Positions 20,632 through 30,399 of a stretch of 64,000 nt of DNA are shown here, one piece after another. A model generated the notes under the pieces. It saw nothing but the letters and a program-made list of their open reading frames with translations. It was not told the DNA's origin and searched no databases. The position numbers were made by a program, and so were the translations under genes. This stretch comes from Pyropia yezoensis. Taxonomy: Eukaryota > Rhodophyta > Bangiophyceae > Bangiales > Bangiaceae. The stretch spans positions 22,407,554-22,471,553 of the forward strand of contig CM020619.1 of assembly GCA_009829735.1 (NCBI GenBank), in the 5' to 3' direction. Position 1 is the first letter of the stretch. Every line of letters begins with the position of its first letter.

Positions 20632-22575
20632 ATGGCGACTCCGGGAGTGGAGACGGACTCTCTTGACGAGCGCATGGAGGACACCTCCTACGGTGCAGCA
20701 CCCGCCGGGACTTCCGGCGGGGGCTCCGCGATCGCTCCGGGGGACGGGACTCCCGCGTCACCCGGCTTTGGGTTGACGGCGGGGTCTCCCTCGGAGGCGG
20801 GACAAGTTGTCCCGCGTGAGGCCTTGGGGCGGTGGTTTTACCCCGCTTGGCCTCTCTATGAGGAGGGGCTGACTGTTCTTCGCTGTGGCCGACTTGGCGC
20901 AGCGATGGGCCGGGTATGGGACCGCCTACGGGAGAAGTATCCCCGTAGGGTCAGGTTCCCTGCCGGCTTCAGGACGGACCAGTTTTCCTTCCTGGACGAT
21001 GAGGAGGTTGAGGACGTTCAGCGTGCCAAGGCCATGGTGGACCGCGGGGGAACTATCCCGGGTCCCGGCGACTTGCCGACCTTCACGTGGGACGCTGTGG
21101 CAACTCGCCCACCGTACCTCCACGAGGCCGATCCGCACACTCATCACTTTGATGTGCGGATGGAGAAAGACTTCCGGCGAGGTCCCTACTTGGTGACCTC
21201 GGCTCATCTTGAGTTTCCTCAACAGTCTGCTGCCAGTAAGGAGCAGTACTATCCGAAGAAGCCCGAGTGGTGGCCTCAAGTTGAGGTCCCCTACGGGTTC
21301 CCGGCGTTGTTGCCACGGTTGCTTGACCACTTCGGCTCCGTCATGTTGACGGCTGCCCCTGATCACCTGGTGTGGGCCATGTTGGCCACCCAGTGGCTCC
21401 TCGAGGTCATGTCGACCTGGGTGTCCTGTGTTCAGCGGCGGGGGATGCTCTGGCATCTCCCCCTCCGGCTCCTCCAAGGTTTGGAACAGCTCACCCCTCA
21501 GCTAGTTGCTGAGGGGTGCTCATCAGGACAACTCACTCTACTTGAGGAGATGCTCCGGCTCCATAAGTTTATCGAGTGGGAGAGCATTGAGCACAAGTTG
21601 CGCCGCCCCACTCGTGGGCCCAAGGACGATGGCGCACTTCGCCAGTTCGTGTGGGTCGCTCGTGAACTTCACGACGGCCGTGTGGTCCTACGAGAGGGGT
21701 TGGGCATCGGGGACTACCCGTATGCCCCGGGGGTGTATCGCCACACTGCGCCACCCCCGGACAAGCCCATAGTTATGGCCGTGCCGTCCTATGATGACCA
21801 TATGACTCAACCCACTGCGGGGGCCCCAAGTCGGGGTCGCAGTTATACCCGGGTACCGCCACCTCGGCGTGCCCCTCCGCTTCCTCCTGTTCCTTTCCAG
21901 CCTCACGGGAACATCCCGATCAGCGTGGCCGTGGAGTCTTCCACCCCGGTGTCCCCCAACTTGGGGGCCACCCTCCTGACGGTATACCCCAAGTTGGTGT
22001 TGCCGCCCACGCCTCTAACCTCAGAGATGATGATCACCACGTTGGTGCGCACCATTTCCTGGTTGGCCGCGTCGACCGCAACCCTACAGAGTTCCGAGAC
22101 TCCTCAACTTGAGGAGCGCGCTCGTACTGCAGTGGCGACCGCGAGTTGCGAGTCGGTGGCGGAGTTTATGACAGCCGAGTTGGCTCGCATTGGGGCTATT
22201 ATGCCCCAGCCAGCCCCACTTGGGCGTGGCAAACGTCGCGCGAGCCGGGCATACTCGCCTCCTCGCCGTCGTCGCCGACACTCGCGGCGCTCTCCTTCCG
22301 TATCGGAAGACGAGTTGTCTTACTCCGTTTCGGAGTCCTCTACCCCGTCGGAGACGGAGTCTGTCCAGCGTCTGCGTCGCAAACTTGCGCGCAAGACCAG
22401 GCAGAAGAGTGGCCACGGTCTGCACCACTTGCGCGACCGCGAGGGACGCGACGGTTCCGACTTGGAGCCGCCGCCCCCTCCAACGAGTGGAGACCGTTAT
22501 CGGCGTGGGTCTCGCCGCTCGCCTCCACGTGAGGGCGAGGGCCGTGGAGTGGGAGAGTCTAGCATGCGTGCCTAG
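20632..22575 (+). CDS. Element B antisense ORF, 647 aa, RS-rich C-terminus
   Basis: Intact plus-strand ORF opposite to gag-pol. I chose the ATG at 20632 (MATPGVETDSLDERMEDT), which follows a 9-bp hairpin (CTCTCCCCAACTTGGGGAGAG split by ACT); the frame is open upstream to 20461. Layout: acidic, Gly-rich N-terminus; a folded-looking region (about 60-280: LGRWFYPAWPLY, FDVRMEKDF, YYPKKPEWWPQVEVPYGF, then helices around WAMLATQWLLEVM); a Pro-rich linker (about 380-430); a helical segment (MMITTLVRTISWL); then an Arg/Ser-rich domain (SPPRRRRRHSRRSPSVSE) and a Gly/Arg-rich tail. RS domains occur in splicing and nuclear RNA-binding proteins; any such role here is inference. It stops 111 bp before the pol stop, tail to tail. 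Confidence 0.82.
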   Translation: MATPGVETDSLDERMEDTSYGAAPAGTSGGGSAIAPGDGTPASPGFGLTAGSPSEAGQVVPREALGRWFYPAWPLYEEGLTVLRCGRLGAAMGRVWDRLREKYPRRVRFPAGFRTDQFSFLDDEEVEDVQRAKAMVDRGGTIPGPGDLPTFTWDAVATRPPYLHEADPHTHHFDVRMEKDFRRGPYLVTSAHLEFPQQSAASKEQYYPKKPEWWPQVEVPYGFPALLPRLLDHFGSVMLTAAPDHLVWAMLATQWLLEVMSTWVSCVQRRGMLWHLPLRLLQGLEQLTPQLVAEGCSSGQLTLLEEMLRLHKFIEWESIEHKLRRPTRGPKDDGALRQFVWVARELHDGRVVLREGLGIGDYPYAPGVYRHTAPPPDKPIVMAVPSYDDHMTQPTAGAPSRGRSYTRVPPPRRAPPLPPVPFQPHGNIPISVAVESSTPVSPNLGATLLTVYPKLVLPPTPLTSEMMITTLVRTISWLAASTATLQSSETPQLEERARTAVATASCESVAEFMTAELARIGAIMPQPAPLGRGKRRASRAYSPPRRRRRHSRRSPSVSEDELSYSVSESSTPSETESVQRLRRKLARKTRQKSGHGLHHLRDREGRDGSDLEPPPPPTSGDRYRRGSRRSPPREGEGRGVGESSMRA

Positions 22576-22686
22576 TTGGACGCTGACTTTGTTGTGAGAG
22601 TGTGAGGGTTAGGGCTGTAGTTAAAAGCCACTCTGCGTACCACTTCGACTTGAAGCACTCTCTTGGCACTGTCACTTAGCCTTCCC

Positions 22687-25600
22687 TCACGTTGAGCGAG
22701 GGCAGTTAGGGTGGATATCATTCCGGGCACAGTACGCCCGGACCTTCTCAGCGGGAAGGTCCTCCACATACTCCCACGTATCATCCTTGGCTTTGTAGCC
22801 AAACCAACGCACCCTCAACATGAGGCGGTCAGTGTCTTCATCCCATCCGTGGTCGATGAACTTATCGAACACGTACTCCTGCGGGCCCTGTTTGGCCGCA
22901 GGCAGTGAGGGGAGGCGCCACGCTTCCAAAGCACGCGCCCAAGCTGGGTCGCCTGCAGGCGGTGGTGCAACTTTGACCACGTCCTGTCCGGTCACTGTGC
23001 GGACCCCATCGTCACTTTCGATGGTAAACCGCCGTCCTTCCGTACGAAGGACCTGGTACGGTCCCTTCGTCTGGAATACCAGCTTACCCCCAGTTGGGGT
23101 GTGCGAGTGTACCAGCACCCAGTCACCCTGCTCGGGGACATGTTTAGCATTGCGCACCTTTTTGTCAAAGGTACGCTTGTAGCGCTTTTGTGCTTTGTCC
23201 ATCTCAGCCCTGACTTTAGGGATGAGGTTTTCAAGCCTAGCGGCGAACTCCGCCTTACTCTCAGTAGGAGTAGGCGTCCTGCCACCATCTTCCCTAGTTG
23301 GGAACGACCGCCGCACGGCAATAGACCGCACGCGACGGGGGGTCACAAAAGCGAGGGGTACTTCCCCTGTAGATGAGTGAACCTGCGAATTGTAGGCAGT
23401 AGTAAGGATAGAAATGTATTGGTCCCACGTCTTCACGTGCTCACTCACATAGTGGCGCAGCTGCCTAACAATAGTTTTGTTGAAGCGCTCCACCTGCCCA
23501 TTAGTTTGTGGGTGGTAGGGGGTGGCATAGTTTGCCTTAACCCCCAACATATCCAGCACTCCCTGAAACAGTACAGACGCAAATTGCGGTCCATTGTCCG
23601 ATAGTGTACTATCTGGGATGCCATACGCGGCAACCCAGTGATCTAGGAAGGCTGACACGACCGACATGGCCGTGATCTCTGCCAGTGGGATCGCTCGCGT
23701 AAGTTTCGTGAAGCGGTCACAGATGACCAGGAGGTACTGGTTGCCCTCCTCGGTCACGGGCAGTGGCCCAAGGATGTCCATCGCCAACGCGGCAAAGGGC
23801 TCCTTGCGCGGGAACAATAGCATAGTCGTAGTAGGCCGCCGTTCCATCAGACGATTCTGTGCACAACTTGTGCAGGCAGCCACCCAACTGTAGATGTCCA
23901 CCACCATGGACGGCCAGTAGTACCTGGTCCTCAGGGTCTGGTACAGTTTACTAGACCCCAGGTGTCCACCCGTGGGAGCGGTGTGCTCCCTCTTAAGGAT
24001 ACTGTCCTTGAGGGATGCGGGGACGACAAGTTGTTCGGTCCCCTGGAATACCCCCCTCCTCATGAGGAGGCCATCGTCTCCCAGAAAGAAGCGCGTCTTT
24101 ACCACTGTATCCAGTATATCCCTCTGCGACTTGCAGAAGGGATCCTCGGCCTGGGCCTTCACCACCTCGTCCAGGGACAGGGGCAAGTACTTCTTGTTCC
24201 CTGGCGCCTCGGGGTTCAACGCCTGACCCGAGCGCGTGACTACCCCCACGATGGGGATGTCCTCATCGACTGGGTTAGTGTCCAGCCCCTCGGTAGGTAC
24301 CCGAGAGAGGCCGTCGGCAAGGGCATGTTGCCTGCCAGGTCGGCACTCAATGTCAAAGTTGAAGGGTGCCAGTCGCACCCTCCACCGGTTGAGACGAGTG
24401 TTCGTACAGTCCGTCTTGAAGATGAACTGCAACGCGCGGTGGTCACAGCGGATGAGGAACTTCTCACCCTCTAGGTAGTGACGAAGTGACGTCACCGCCC
24501 ACACCACTGCGAGTCCTTCCAACTCGGTGACTCCGTAGTTCTTCTCGGCCGAGTTCAGCCCCTTACTAAAGTATCCCACCGGCAAGTACTCCTTGTCCGG
24601 CTGCTGCTGAAGCAACACACAACCAAGTTGGTCGTAGCTAGCGTCCACATCCAGGATGTAGTGGCCTCCCAACCTGGGAATAGCCAAGATGGGGGGCTTC
24701 AGCAGAAGGTCCCGAAGAGTCTCAAAGGATTCCTGCTCCACCCGACTTGGGGGAGGCAGGTTCTTCGGTAGCGTTGAGCTCACTAGCTCATTCAACGGCT
24801 TCGCCACCTTGGCGAAGCCCTTGGTGAAACGTCGGTACACGTTACACATCCCGAGGAAGCTCCTCATCTGGGTCTGGGTCCGGGGGTACTGAGCCTTACG
24901 AATGGCCCTCAAGTTCTTCTCGTTAACACTGAGACGCCCCGGATGGACAACATGTCCCAAGTACTCCACCTCTTGAGTGAAGAGGTGGCACTTACTCGCC
25001 TTCAGTGACACACCGGCGTCAGCAAGTAGCTTGAACACCTGGCCAAGATGGCCAATGTGTTCCTCCGGACTTCGGGAGAACACAATGATATCGTCTAGGT
25101 ACACAAGACAGATCTGCCACCGTACTCCGGCCAGAATCATGTCCATAGCGCGCTGGAAAGTTGCCGGCGCGTTACACAGACCAAACGGTAGACGCTTGCA
25201 CTGGTAGGTACCACAGTGACAGGTAAAGGTAGTTTTATGCCTGTCCTCCGGGGCAATGGGAATTTGCCAGTACCCCGCGTTACAGTCCAGGGTAGAGAAC
25301 ACGTTTGCCTCCCCCAGAGAGTCCAGACAGTCATCCATCGTAGGTAGGGGATAACTGTGCTTCACCGTGCTCTCGTTGAGCTTACGGTAGTCGATACAAA
25401 ACCGGGGGGTCTCATCAACTTTGGGGACGATAACCACTGGACTCGCCCACTCGGCGTTGCTGGCCTCGATCACATCGAGGGCCTCCATGCGAGCAACTTG
25501 CTCCTTAACGAGGGCCCTTGAACGAGGTCCTCCCCTATACGGTTGTTGGCGTATAGGGGGTGCACCGGGCTTCAACTCGATCCGGTGTTGGGTGGCTCTC

Positions 25601-26670
25601 ATGAGTCCCAATTGACCATCCCACAACTTGTGACATTGGTCCAAGAGGCGTTCAACTTGAACCCTCAACCTGGGGGGGACACCCTCCATGTTCACATGGG
25701 GTCGAGGAGAGGCGGCCGACTTGGCTTGATGCTTCTCCTTTCCGGACTTCGGGTCGCTACTTGCGCCCGCGTTGAGGGTGACCGCTACTACCGGTCCCTC
25801 GTGTTGGTCGATATAGCCGAACTTGGCTCCCGACTTGAAGTACTTGGGCGTCGGGCTCAGGTTCATCACCTGGATCCTCCACGGGACTCCGGCTTTGGAG
25901 TCCATCGTGCCAAGGGCAACATGCACTTGGTGCTTACGAGCAAGACGGGGGTTAGGGTGCACCAACCCGTTCCCCGTAAAATCAGTTACAACGTCAACGT
26001 GCGCCACCGAGTTGGGGGGCAATGTGACTTTGCGGGCTAAACGCAGGGTAGCAGTAAACCCTTCCCTCACCGAACAAACAGGCTTCGACTGTGAGACTGT
26101 CACAGGAGCCACAGACTTTCCCTTACCAAGGATGGGGATAGTCTCCCCATTCATCAACTTGACCCAGTACTCAGGGCCACAAATCAAAGGCACTTGTGTA
26201 ACAACATAAGGGGTACCCATAAGCAGGGGTACCGATATATTCTCAACTACGCCATAGGTCACGTCGACCTCATGGGTCCCGAACCTAGTTGGTAGGGTCA
26301 CGGCACCAACGATGGGAAGTACCCCACCATTGATGTCAATCATATGGTCGGCCATAGACCTCCAGCGTTGGAGCTTCATCTCCTTGGGTAATAGCGACTT
26401 GCGTATCAAGGAGGCTCCTGACCCGGTATCAAGTACGATACGGGTACAGCATGCACGGCCGGGGGCAAGTTGCACCCGTCTAGCCACCTGGAAGTTCTCA
26501 CCCGTCAGCACCGCGATGACCCGACGTGGGTTTACGTTCTTGGGGAGTCCTACCCGAGGTGGGCGGACTCCCTTAGGTCGCCGCAGTATCCGGCACGGTT
26601 GGTTCGTCCTCCTGGCCCACTTGGCCGAGGCTGCCGTTGTGAGCTTCGGACGGCCAGCCCCAACGGTCAT
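22687..26670 (-). CDS. pol: Element B pol, 1327 aa: protease, RT, RNase H, integrase, chromodomain
   Basis: Uninterrupted Ty3/gypsy pol. Aspartic protease DTGSGAS is at residue 81. The reverse transcriptase has YLDDIIVF at 524, and RNase H has DVDASYDQLG near 672 and PGRQHALADGLSR. The integrase has an HHCC finger (about 870-920, ending CTSCAQNRL) and the DDE core (AMDILGPLP about 963, SDNGPQFAS about 1022, HPQTNGQVERFN about 1058). A C-terminal chromodomain (VFDKFIDHGWDE, LRVRWFGY, DDTWEYVEDLP, about 1262-1318) would bind histone marks and guide insertion. The first ATG overlaps the gag stop (ATGA) in the -1 frame; expression is more likely as a gag-pol fusion through the GGGAAAC heptamer. 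Confidence 0.95.
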   Translation of the reverse strand: MTVGAGRPKLTTAASAKWARRTNQPCRILRRPKGVRPPRVGLPKNVNPRRVIAVLTGENFQVARRVQLAPGRACCTRIVLDTGSGASLIRKSLLPKEMKLQRWRSMADHMIDINGGVLPIVGAVTLPTRFGTHEVDVTYGVVENISVPLLMGTPYVVTQVPLICGPEYWVKLMNGETIPILGKGKSVAPVTVSQSKPVCSVREGFTATLRLARKVTLPPNSVAHVDVVTDFTGNGLVHPNPRLARKHQVHVALGTMDSKAGVPWRIQVMNLSPTPKYFKSGAKFGYIDQHEGPVVAVTLNAGASSDPKSGKEKHQAKSAASPRPHVNMEGVPPRLRVQVERLLDQCHKLWDGQLGLMRATQHRIELKPGAPPIRQQPYRGGPRSRALVKEQVARMEALDVIEASNAEWASPVVIVPKVDETPRFCIDYRKLNESTVKHSYPLPTMDDCLDSLGEANVFSTLDCNAGYWQIPIAPEDRHKTTFTCHCGTYQCKRLPFGLCNAPATFQRAMDMILAGVRWQICLVYLDDIIVFSRSPEEHIGHLGQVFKLLADAGVSLKASKCHLFTQEVEYLGHVVHPGRLSVNEKNLRAIRKAQYPRTQTQMRSFLGMCNVYRRFTKGFAKVAKPLNELVSSTLPKNLPPPSRVEQESFETLRDLLLKPPILAIPRLGGHYILDVDASYDQLGCVLLQQQPDKEYLPVGYFSKGLNSAEKNYGVTELEGLAVVWAVTSLRHYLEGEKFLIRCDHRALQFIFKTDCTNTRLNRWRVRLAPFNFDIECRPGRQHALADGLSRVPTEGLDTNPVDEDIPIVGVVTRSGQALNPEAPGNKKYLPLSLDEVVKAQAEDPFCKSQRDILDTVVKTRFFLGDDGLLMRRGVFQGTEQLVVPASLKDSILKREHTAPTGGHLGSSKLYQTLRTRYYWPSMVVDIYSWVAACTSCAQNRLMERRPTTTMLLFPRKEPFAALAMDILGPLPVTEEGNQYLLVICDRFTKLTRAIPLAEITAMSVVSAFLDHWVAAYGIPDSTLSDNGPQFASVLFQGVLDMLGVKANYATPYHPQTNGQVERFNKTIVRQLRHYVSEHVKTWDQYISILTTAYNSQVHSSTGEVPLAFVTPRRVRSIAVRRSFPTREDGGRTPTPTESKAEFAARLENLIPKVRAEMDKAQKRYKRTFDKKVRNAKHVPEQGDWVLVHSHTPTGGKLVFQTKGPYQVLRTEGRRFTIESDDGVRTVTGQDVVKVAPPPAGDPAWARALEAWRLPSLPAAKQGPQEYVFDKFIDHGWDEDTDRLMLRVRWFGYKAKDDTWEYVEDLPAEKVRAYCARNDIHPNCPRST

Positions 26671-26679
26671 TCGTTTCCC
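26612..26679 (-). other. Element B -1 frameshift site: GGGAAAC heptamer plus predicted H-type pseudoknot
   Basis: The heptamer is at 26673-26679 on the minus strand, in phase G GGA AAC GAA TGA. After a 6-nt spacer comes CCGTTG (26661-26666), which pairs with CAACGG (26634-26639). CTGGCC in its loop (26652-26657) pairs with GGCCAG downstream (26612-26617). Spacing and topology match known -1 frameshift pseudoknots. Both stems are 6 bp, read by eye. Confidence 0.7.
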
Positions 26680-28613
26680 GCCGACTTGGCGTCCGAATCT
26701 GAGGGCGGGGAGGAAGACGACGAGTCCGAGGACGACGTGTCCGCCTCCTCCGCCGAGGGTGTGGCGACCGCAACGACAGGTCGAGACCCACCCTCGCGGC
26801 GTGAACGTACTTCGTTCGTAGCCGACTTTTTACTCGCATTCCTAACAAGTTGTTGGATGCGTTTACTCAACTTGGGGCAATCATATGCCCAGTGACCATC
26901 GGAGTTGCAGTTCCAACACCGATGGTCCGTTCCGGGAGGGGTCTTCCCAACTGGGGAAGACGAAGGGATACCCTGGGAAGTTCCCACGGCAGCTACCACC
27001 CTCTCCTTGCGGATTCGGCGTGCCTCTCTCAACTCTCTGGCCTGGCGTGCCTCCTCCCGTTCCTTGGCCAACTCGGCCTGACGCTCCTGGCGTTGCTCCT
27101 CCCGCAACTTGCGGTAGGCCTCGCCTCCGCGATAGGCGAACCTGGCCAACTCGGCCAGGGTCGCCCGGGCAGTGTTATGCTCCCGGGTCGCCATCCGGAC
27201 TGACCAATGGAGTCCCTCCACAAATCGACTCTTCACCACAGCTTGTGGATGAAGAAATCCACAAAGATTGTTGAGCTTACGGACCCGCTCCACACATGAC
27301 AACTCGTCAGCAGTCTCTTCCTGATGAGCTTGCGTATACTCCTCGACTTGAGAAGCCAACGCTGCCTCATCAACCATGGCTCTCAACAACCAGTTGACGA
27401 GCTCCAAATAGGACGTCACCTCCCCAGCGCCTCCACTTGAGGAGCTGGGCATGACGGACATAAATTCTGTCCGTAGGTCGCCCTTCGTAAACTCCTGTAG
27501 CATGTAAAAAGCCATGCTTTCACTTATGGCATTGTCGTCACAGGCTTTTGTGAAACGACGTAGGAACTCAAAGACACGGAGGGGGGGAGTTCCGTCCCAC
27601 TCCGCTTTGTGCCCAAAAGAATGAAGTGCATTCATCTTCGCACGGCCCATAGCTCGGGCCTGGTCAGGACCATACGCCACCGACTTGTTGTGGAGGGCGT
27701 AGGTCTCACAGTCAAAGATCCGCTGGTAGACCGGGTTGGCTACCTGGATCTTGGGCGGCACCTCACGTTGAGGGAACAGCCGTTGTGGCACTGGGGTAAG
27801 CTCACCCTCAGTGCCTGTAGTCCGGCGCGGCGCGCTTGGTGTAGCCGCCGGCGTTTCCGGGGGGAACTCCCCCGTGAAGGGCGTACGCCCCACCGAGTAT
27901 GGTGTGGCTCCCTCGTTGGGAGTCACAGGTGTCGCCCCCAGTTCGGGGCGACCAGAGATAGGCGTAAGGTCGGATTCCCCCTGCGCCTGCGGGCTCGAAA
28001 GCCCCAATCCGGTTTGGACATTAAGGCCATCTGGCAAACTCGCCACAATCTGATTCAGAATAGTATTCGTCATCGTGACCACCAGGTCCGGCAAAGTCTG
28101 CCGCAACACATTGGTCGCCTCCCGACGGACAGTTTCCGCGAGGAGTGGATTGACGACTCCAGTTGAGTCTCGGTCCGCCGCCGGGAGTCCACCTGAGGGG
28201 TAACCACGTTCCTCAGGGGTCTCAACCGGGGGCATGGGCGCGAGCCCATCGCCGACCAACGGAGGTCCACCGTCCTCCGAAAGCCAACTTGGCGACGGCT
28301 CCAAGCCAAAGTTGGCTCCAACCCGAGTGGAACCCGCGGGGACAGTCCTCACCCCTTGGGACGTTCCCGTTGAGTATACCACACGGTCGCCAGACTTCGG
28401 CCCACCCACATCAGAAGTGTCACCCGAGTGAACTCCCGACTGAGTCGGGGTGGCCTGTTGCCCGCCCATACTTCCAGTCCTGCTGGCTTGAGGGACCTCT
28501 AGTTCCTCTGCGACCCCAGGTAAACCCACCTGTGTCTCACCAGTATTCAAAGGCACTGAAGTACGTGCGTCACCCGTGTACTCCCCGGACGACGGGAGGT
28601 CCGAACCAGCCAT
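26667..28613 (-). CDS. gag: Element B gag, 648 aa
   Basis: Retrotransposon structural protein. The ATG at 28613 (MAGSDLPSSGEYTGDA) is the first true ATG; the frame is open a few codons upstream. Domains: a long Pro/Gly/Ser-rich N-terminus (1-280) with an amphipathic stretch (VRREATNVLRQTLPDLVVTM), a capsid-like helical region (about 290-470: GRAKMNALHSFGHKAEWDG, AFYMLQEFTKGDLRTEF, SYLELVNWLLRAM), a Glu/Arg-rich coiled coil (EEQRQERQAELAKEREEARQ), one CCHC knuckle CWNCNSDGHWAYDC, and an acidic Ser-rich end finishing SAGNE. The frame is intact throughout. Confidence 0.92.
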   Translation of the reverse strand: MAGSDLPSSGEYTGDARTSVPLNTGETQVGLPGVAEELEVPQASRTGSMGGQQATPTQSGVHSGDTSDVGGPKSGDRVVYSTGTSQGVRTVPAGSTRVGANFGLEPSPSWLSEDGGPPLVGDGLAPMPPVETPEERGYPSGGLPAADRDSTGVVNPLLAETVRREATNVLRQTLPDLVVTMTNTILNQIVASLPDGLNVQTGLGLSSPQAQGESDLTPISGRPELGATPVTPNEGATPYSVGRTPFTGEFPPETPAATPSAPRRTTGTEGELTPVPQRLFPQREVPPKIQVANPVYQRIFDCETYALHNKSVAYGPDQARAMGRAKMNALHSFGHKAEWDGTPPLRVFEFLRRFTKACDDNAISESMAFYMLQEFTKGDLRTEFMSVMPSSSSGGAGEVTSYLELVNWLLRAMVDEAALASQVEEYTQAHQEETADELSCVERVRKLNNLCGFLHPQAVVKSRFVEGLHWSVRMATREHNTARATLAELARFAYRGGEAYRKLREEQRQERQAELAKEREEARQARELREARRIRKERVVAAVGTSQGIPSSSPVGKTPPGTDHRCWNCNSDGHWAYDCPKLSKRIQQLVRNASKKSATNEVRSRREGGSRPVVAVATPSAEEADTSSSDSSSSSPPSDSDAKSAGNE

Positions 28614-28712
28614 GTTCGCTAACGATCCGTATGACACGGTCCAAGTCCACCATTCCTCTGAGACAGAGCGCCCCCTACACCCGGGTGCACCCGGAGGTAA
28701 AGTTTACCTCTG

Positions 28713-28730
28713 TCTCCTGCTGCTCCACCA
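28713..28730 (-). other. Element B primer binding site
   Basis: Minus-strand TGGTGGAGCAGCAGGAGA, 2 nt inside the 5' LTR. It has one difference from the site of A, C and D. Confidence 0.6.
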
Positions 28731-28732
28731 AA

Positions 28733-29201
28733 TGTGGCAAAAACCACTAGCACACACGGCACCCAAGTTGGGGCGGTGTGCTAGGGCTGCCTTCCGTGTC
28801 GGGGGAACCGGAAGAAGTGCAAGTCGCACACACTCTGTCCCTGTTGTGGGGCAAATCCCCCACGGACAAACAAGAGGATGGTGTGTGGTCCAACAGTTTC
28901 TTGGTCGGGACGGGGACGCAGGGCCAAGCCCCGCTGTCCCTCCCCTTATCCCCCCAGGGTCCACTCAGAATCTCGCCACACAGAATCTCCCACCCCAGCA
29001 CCTGCCCACCGGGCCACACGAAAATTCAAGACGATAAATGCAGAAAACCCTCAAATCCAAGTTGGATTTACTACTAAGCTAACTATCCCTAACTTAGGGA
29101 ATATGGACCCAAATGCAGGGGGAGGAACGGATCAGGCTAGTGGCCTGCCGCCCCTTGCATGGCACGTGTTGCCTCCCTACCTGGGGGTCAATACTGCCAC
29201 A
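28733..29201 (-). repeat. Element B 5' LTR (right)
   Basis: 469 bp, TGTGGC...GCCACA, equal in length to the left LTR. It is followed by the GTAGA target duplication at 29202-29206. Confidence 0.93.
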
Positions 29202-29791
29202 GTAGAAACCCCTCGGGTACGAGCGGTCTACGTCGACCCATGGGGGGTGGTCCAGGCTAGCGTCCGATGGGACAAGGAAGACCACGACGTGCTCGAGCAA
29301 GTGCCTGAGCACTGAATGAAATCCATCCTACCCAGGGCATGCCGCAACCTCACATACCCCACATGGGACCCATTGCCTAAACAAGCACAATTAGTCATCA
29401 CTATGGGCGAATGCGCCCCAACACCAACGTCGACAGCCGCGACGCTTGCCTTGTGCAACACAACAAGCAAGAAAGTTTATCGCTAACCCTCACGGTCCAC
29501 ACAACCGACCAAGTGGTCGCTGACCTACAACGATGTCCCGAGGACGCTGCCCTTTTCACTCCCCTCTGGGAGCACACCGCTTAGCTCTAAAGAGAGAGAC
29601 GGCTCTGCCAGGAGAATTACCTACTCAAGCCCATTAAAAAAAGAGATTCCGTGTCGACAGAATGTACCAAGACGGCTTTCCTCTTTAATAGCACACTCAC
29701 CCACAAGAAATGGCCCCCACCACGCCTCATATGCAAACGCAAACTAGACGAACAAGACCCAGCGGGCAGCACAGCACATTGCAACAAGCAC
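29202..29791. other. Target DNA right of element B, with the end of a small plus-strand ORF
   Basis: The sequence resumes the spacer interrupted by element B. On the plus strand the frame entering from 19824 continues VETPRVRAVYVDPW and ends VLEQVPEH at a TGA at about 29315. The WGVVQASVRWDKEDHDVLEQVP stretch weakly recalls the end of a chromodomain, so this could be the pol tail of an older, plus-oriented element; that is speculative. From 29316 to 29791 I see nothing recognisable. Confidence 0.35.
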
Positions 29792-30398
29792 TCAATAGTG
29801 GTGACGACGGTCCTTGTCAGGCGACAGGCTGCGAGAGCGACTGTGGCGCACATTCGGCGCCACGGGCAGCTCCTCATCGTCGACTTCTTCGACGGAACGC
29901 CGACGCACGCCCAAGATGGAATTCACGTCAACCCGAGGAGGGCTGGCGTCCCGAAACTCTACCTCAGGAGCCGACCGCAACTCAGCAAGTGTGCTGTCAC
30001 GGACGTAGTCCGCCTTGGTCAAACAAGACACCGTGAGAATCACCGCCTCGGCTACGGTCATACAATTGACACGGTGCAATGCACCCTCGAGCTCGGCAAC
30101 CTGGCGAGAGCAGTCAACGGCCAACGCCCCGACCGTCGTCCCACGAGTAACCATCCGCCCACGGAGCTCTTCCGTCCGGTCCGTACCTCAGAGGGAGATC
30201 GCACCCGCTCGGGCCTCCTCGGACTGCCAAAGCGGCTGATGCCCACGGGATCCCGACGAAGCGGAAGCACGTCCACTCGGGCCGCCACGGTCAACCGACT
30301 CACCGCCAGCACAAGGAGACGAAGAGCGGGAGTGCGCCCGCGCCTTTCGGCGATAACCACGCCCACCGCCCGCCAGGCCTCGCGCGACAACCGTCGGG
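29792..30398 (-). pseudogene. RS-rich ORF, distal part, split by element D
   Basis: The minus-strand frame continues the one at 41115-41475 once element D and one copy of the 42-bp repeat are ignored. It begins in GLAGGGRGYRRKARAHSRSSS, has one in-frame TGA at 30188-30190, then runs to a stop at 29792. It carries a helical stretch (EGALHRVNCMTVAEAVILTVSCLTK split over about 30 residues) and a tail with RHSRSRSLSPDKDRR. The layout resembles the antisense ORFs of elements A-D, so it may be the antisense ORF of another, oppositely oriented element. Confidence 0.5.
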
Positions 30399-30399
30399 C
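30358..30399. repeat. 42-bp direct repeat, left flank of element D
   Basis: 42 bp (CACGCCCACCGCCCGCC...) immediately left of the left LTR, matched at 41115-41156 except for the last base (C here, T there). It is far longer than a normal 5-bp target duplication. Confidence 0.85.

Larger units (their letters stand above)
19825..29201 (-). mobile_element. Element B: complete, apparently intact Ty3/gypsy chromovirus
   Basis: 9377-bp element with equal 469-bp LTRs (about six differences, roughly 98.7% identity), a 5-bp target duplication, PBS, polypurine tract, and three uninterrupted reading frames: gag and pol on the minus strand and a 647-aa antisense ORF on the plus strand. It is the reference copy for reading the damaged element C. 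Whether it is active cannot be told from sequence. Confidence 0.95.
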
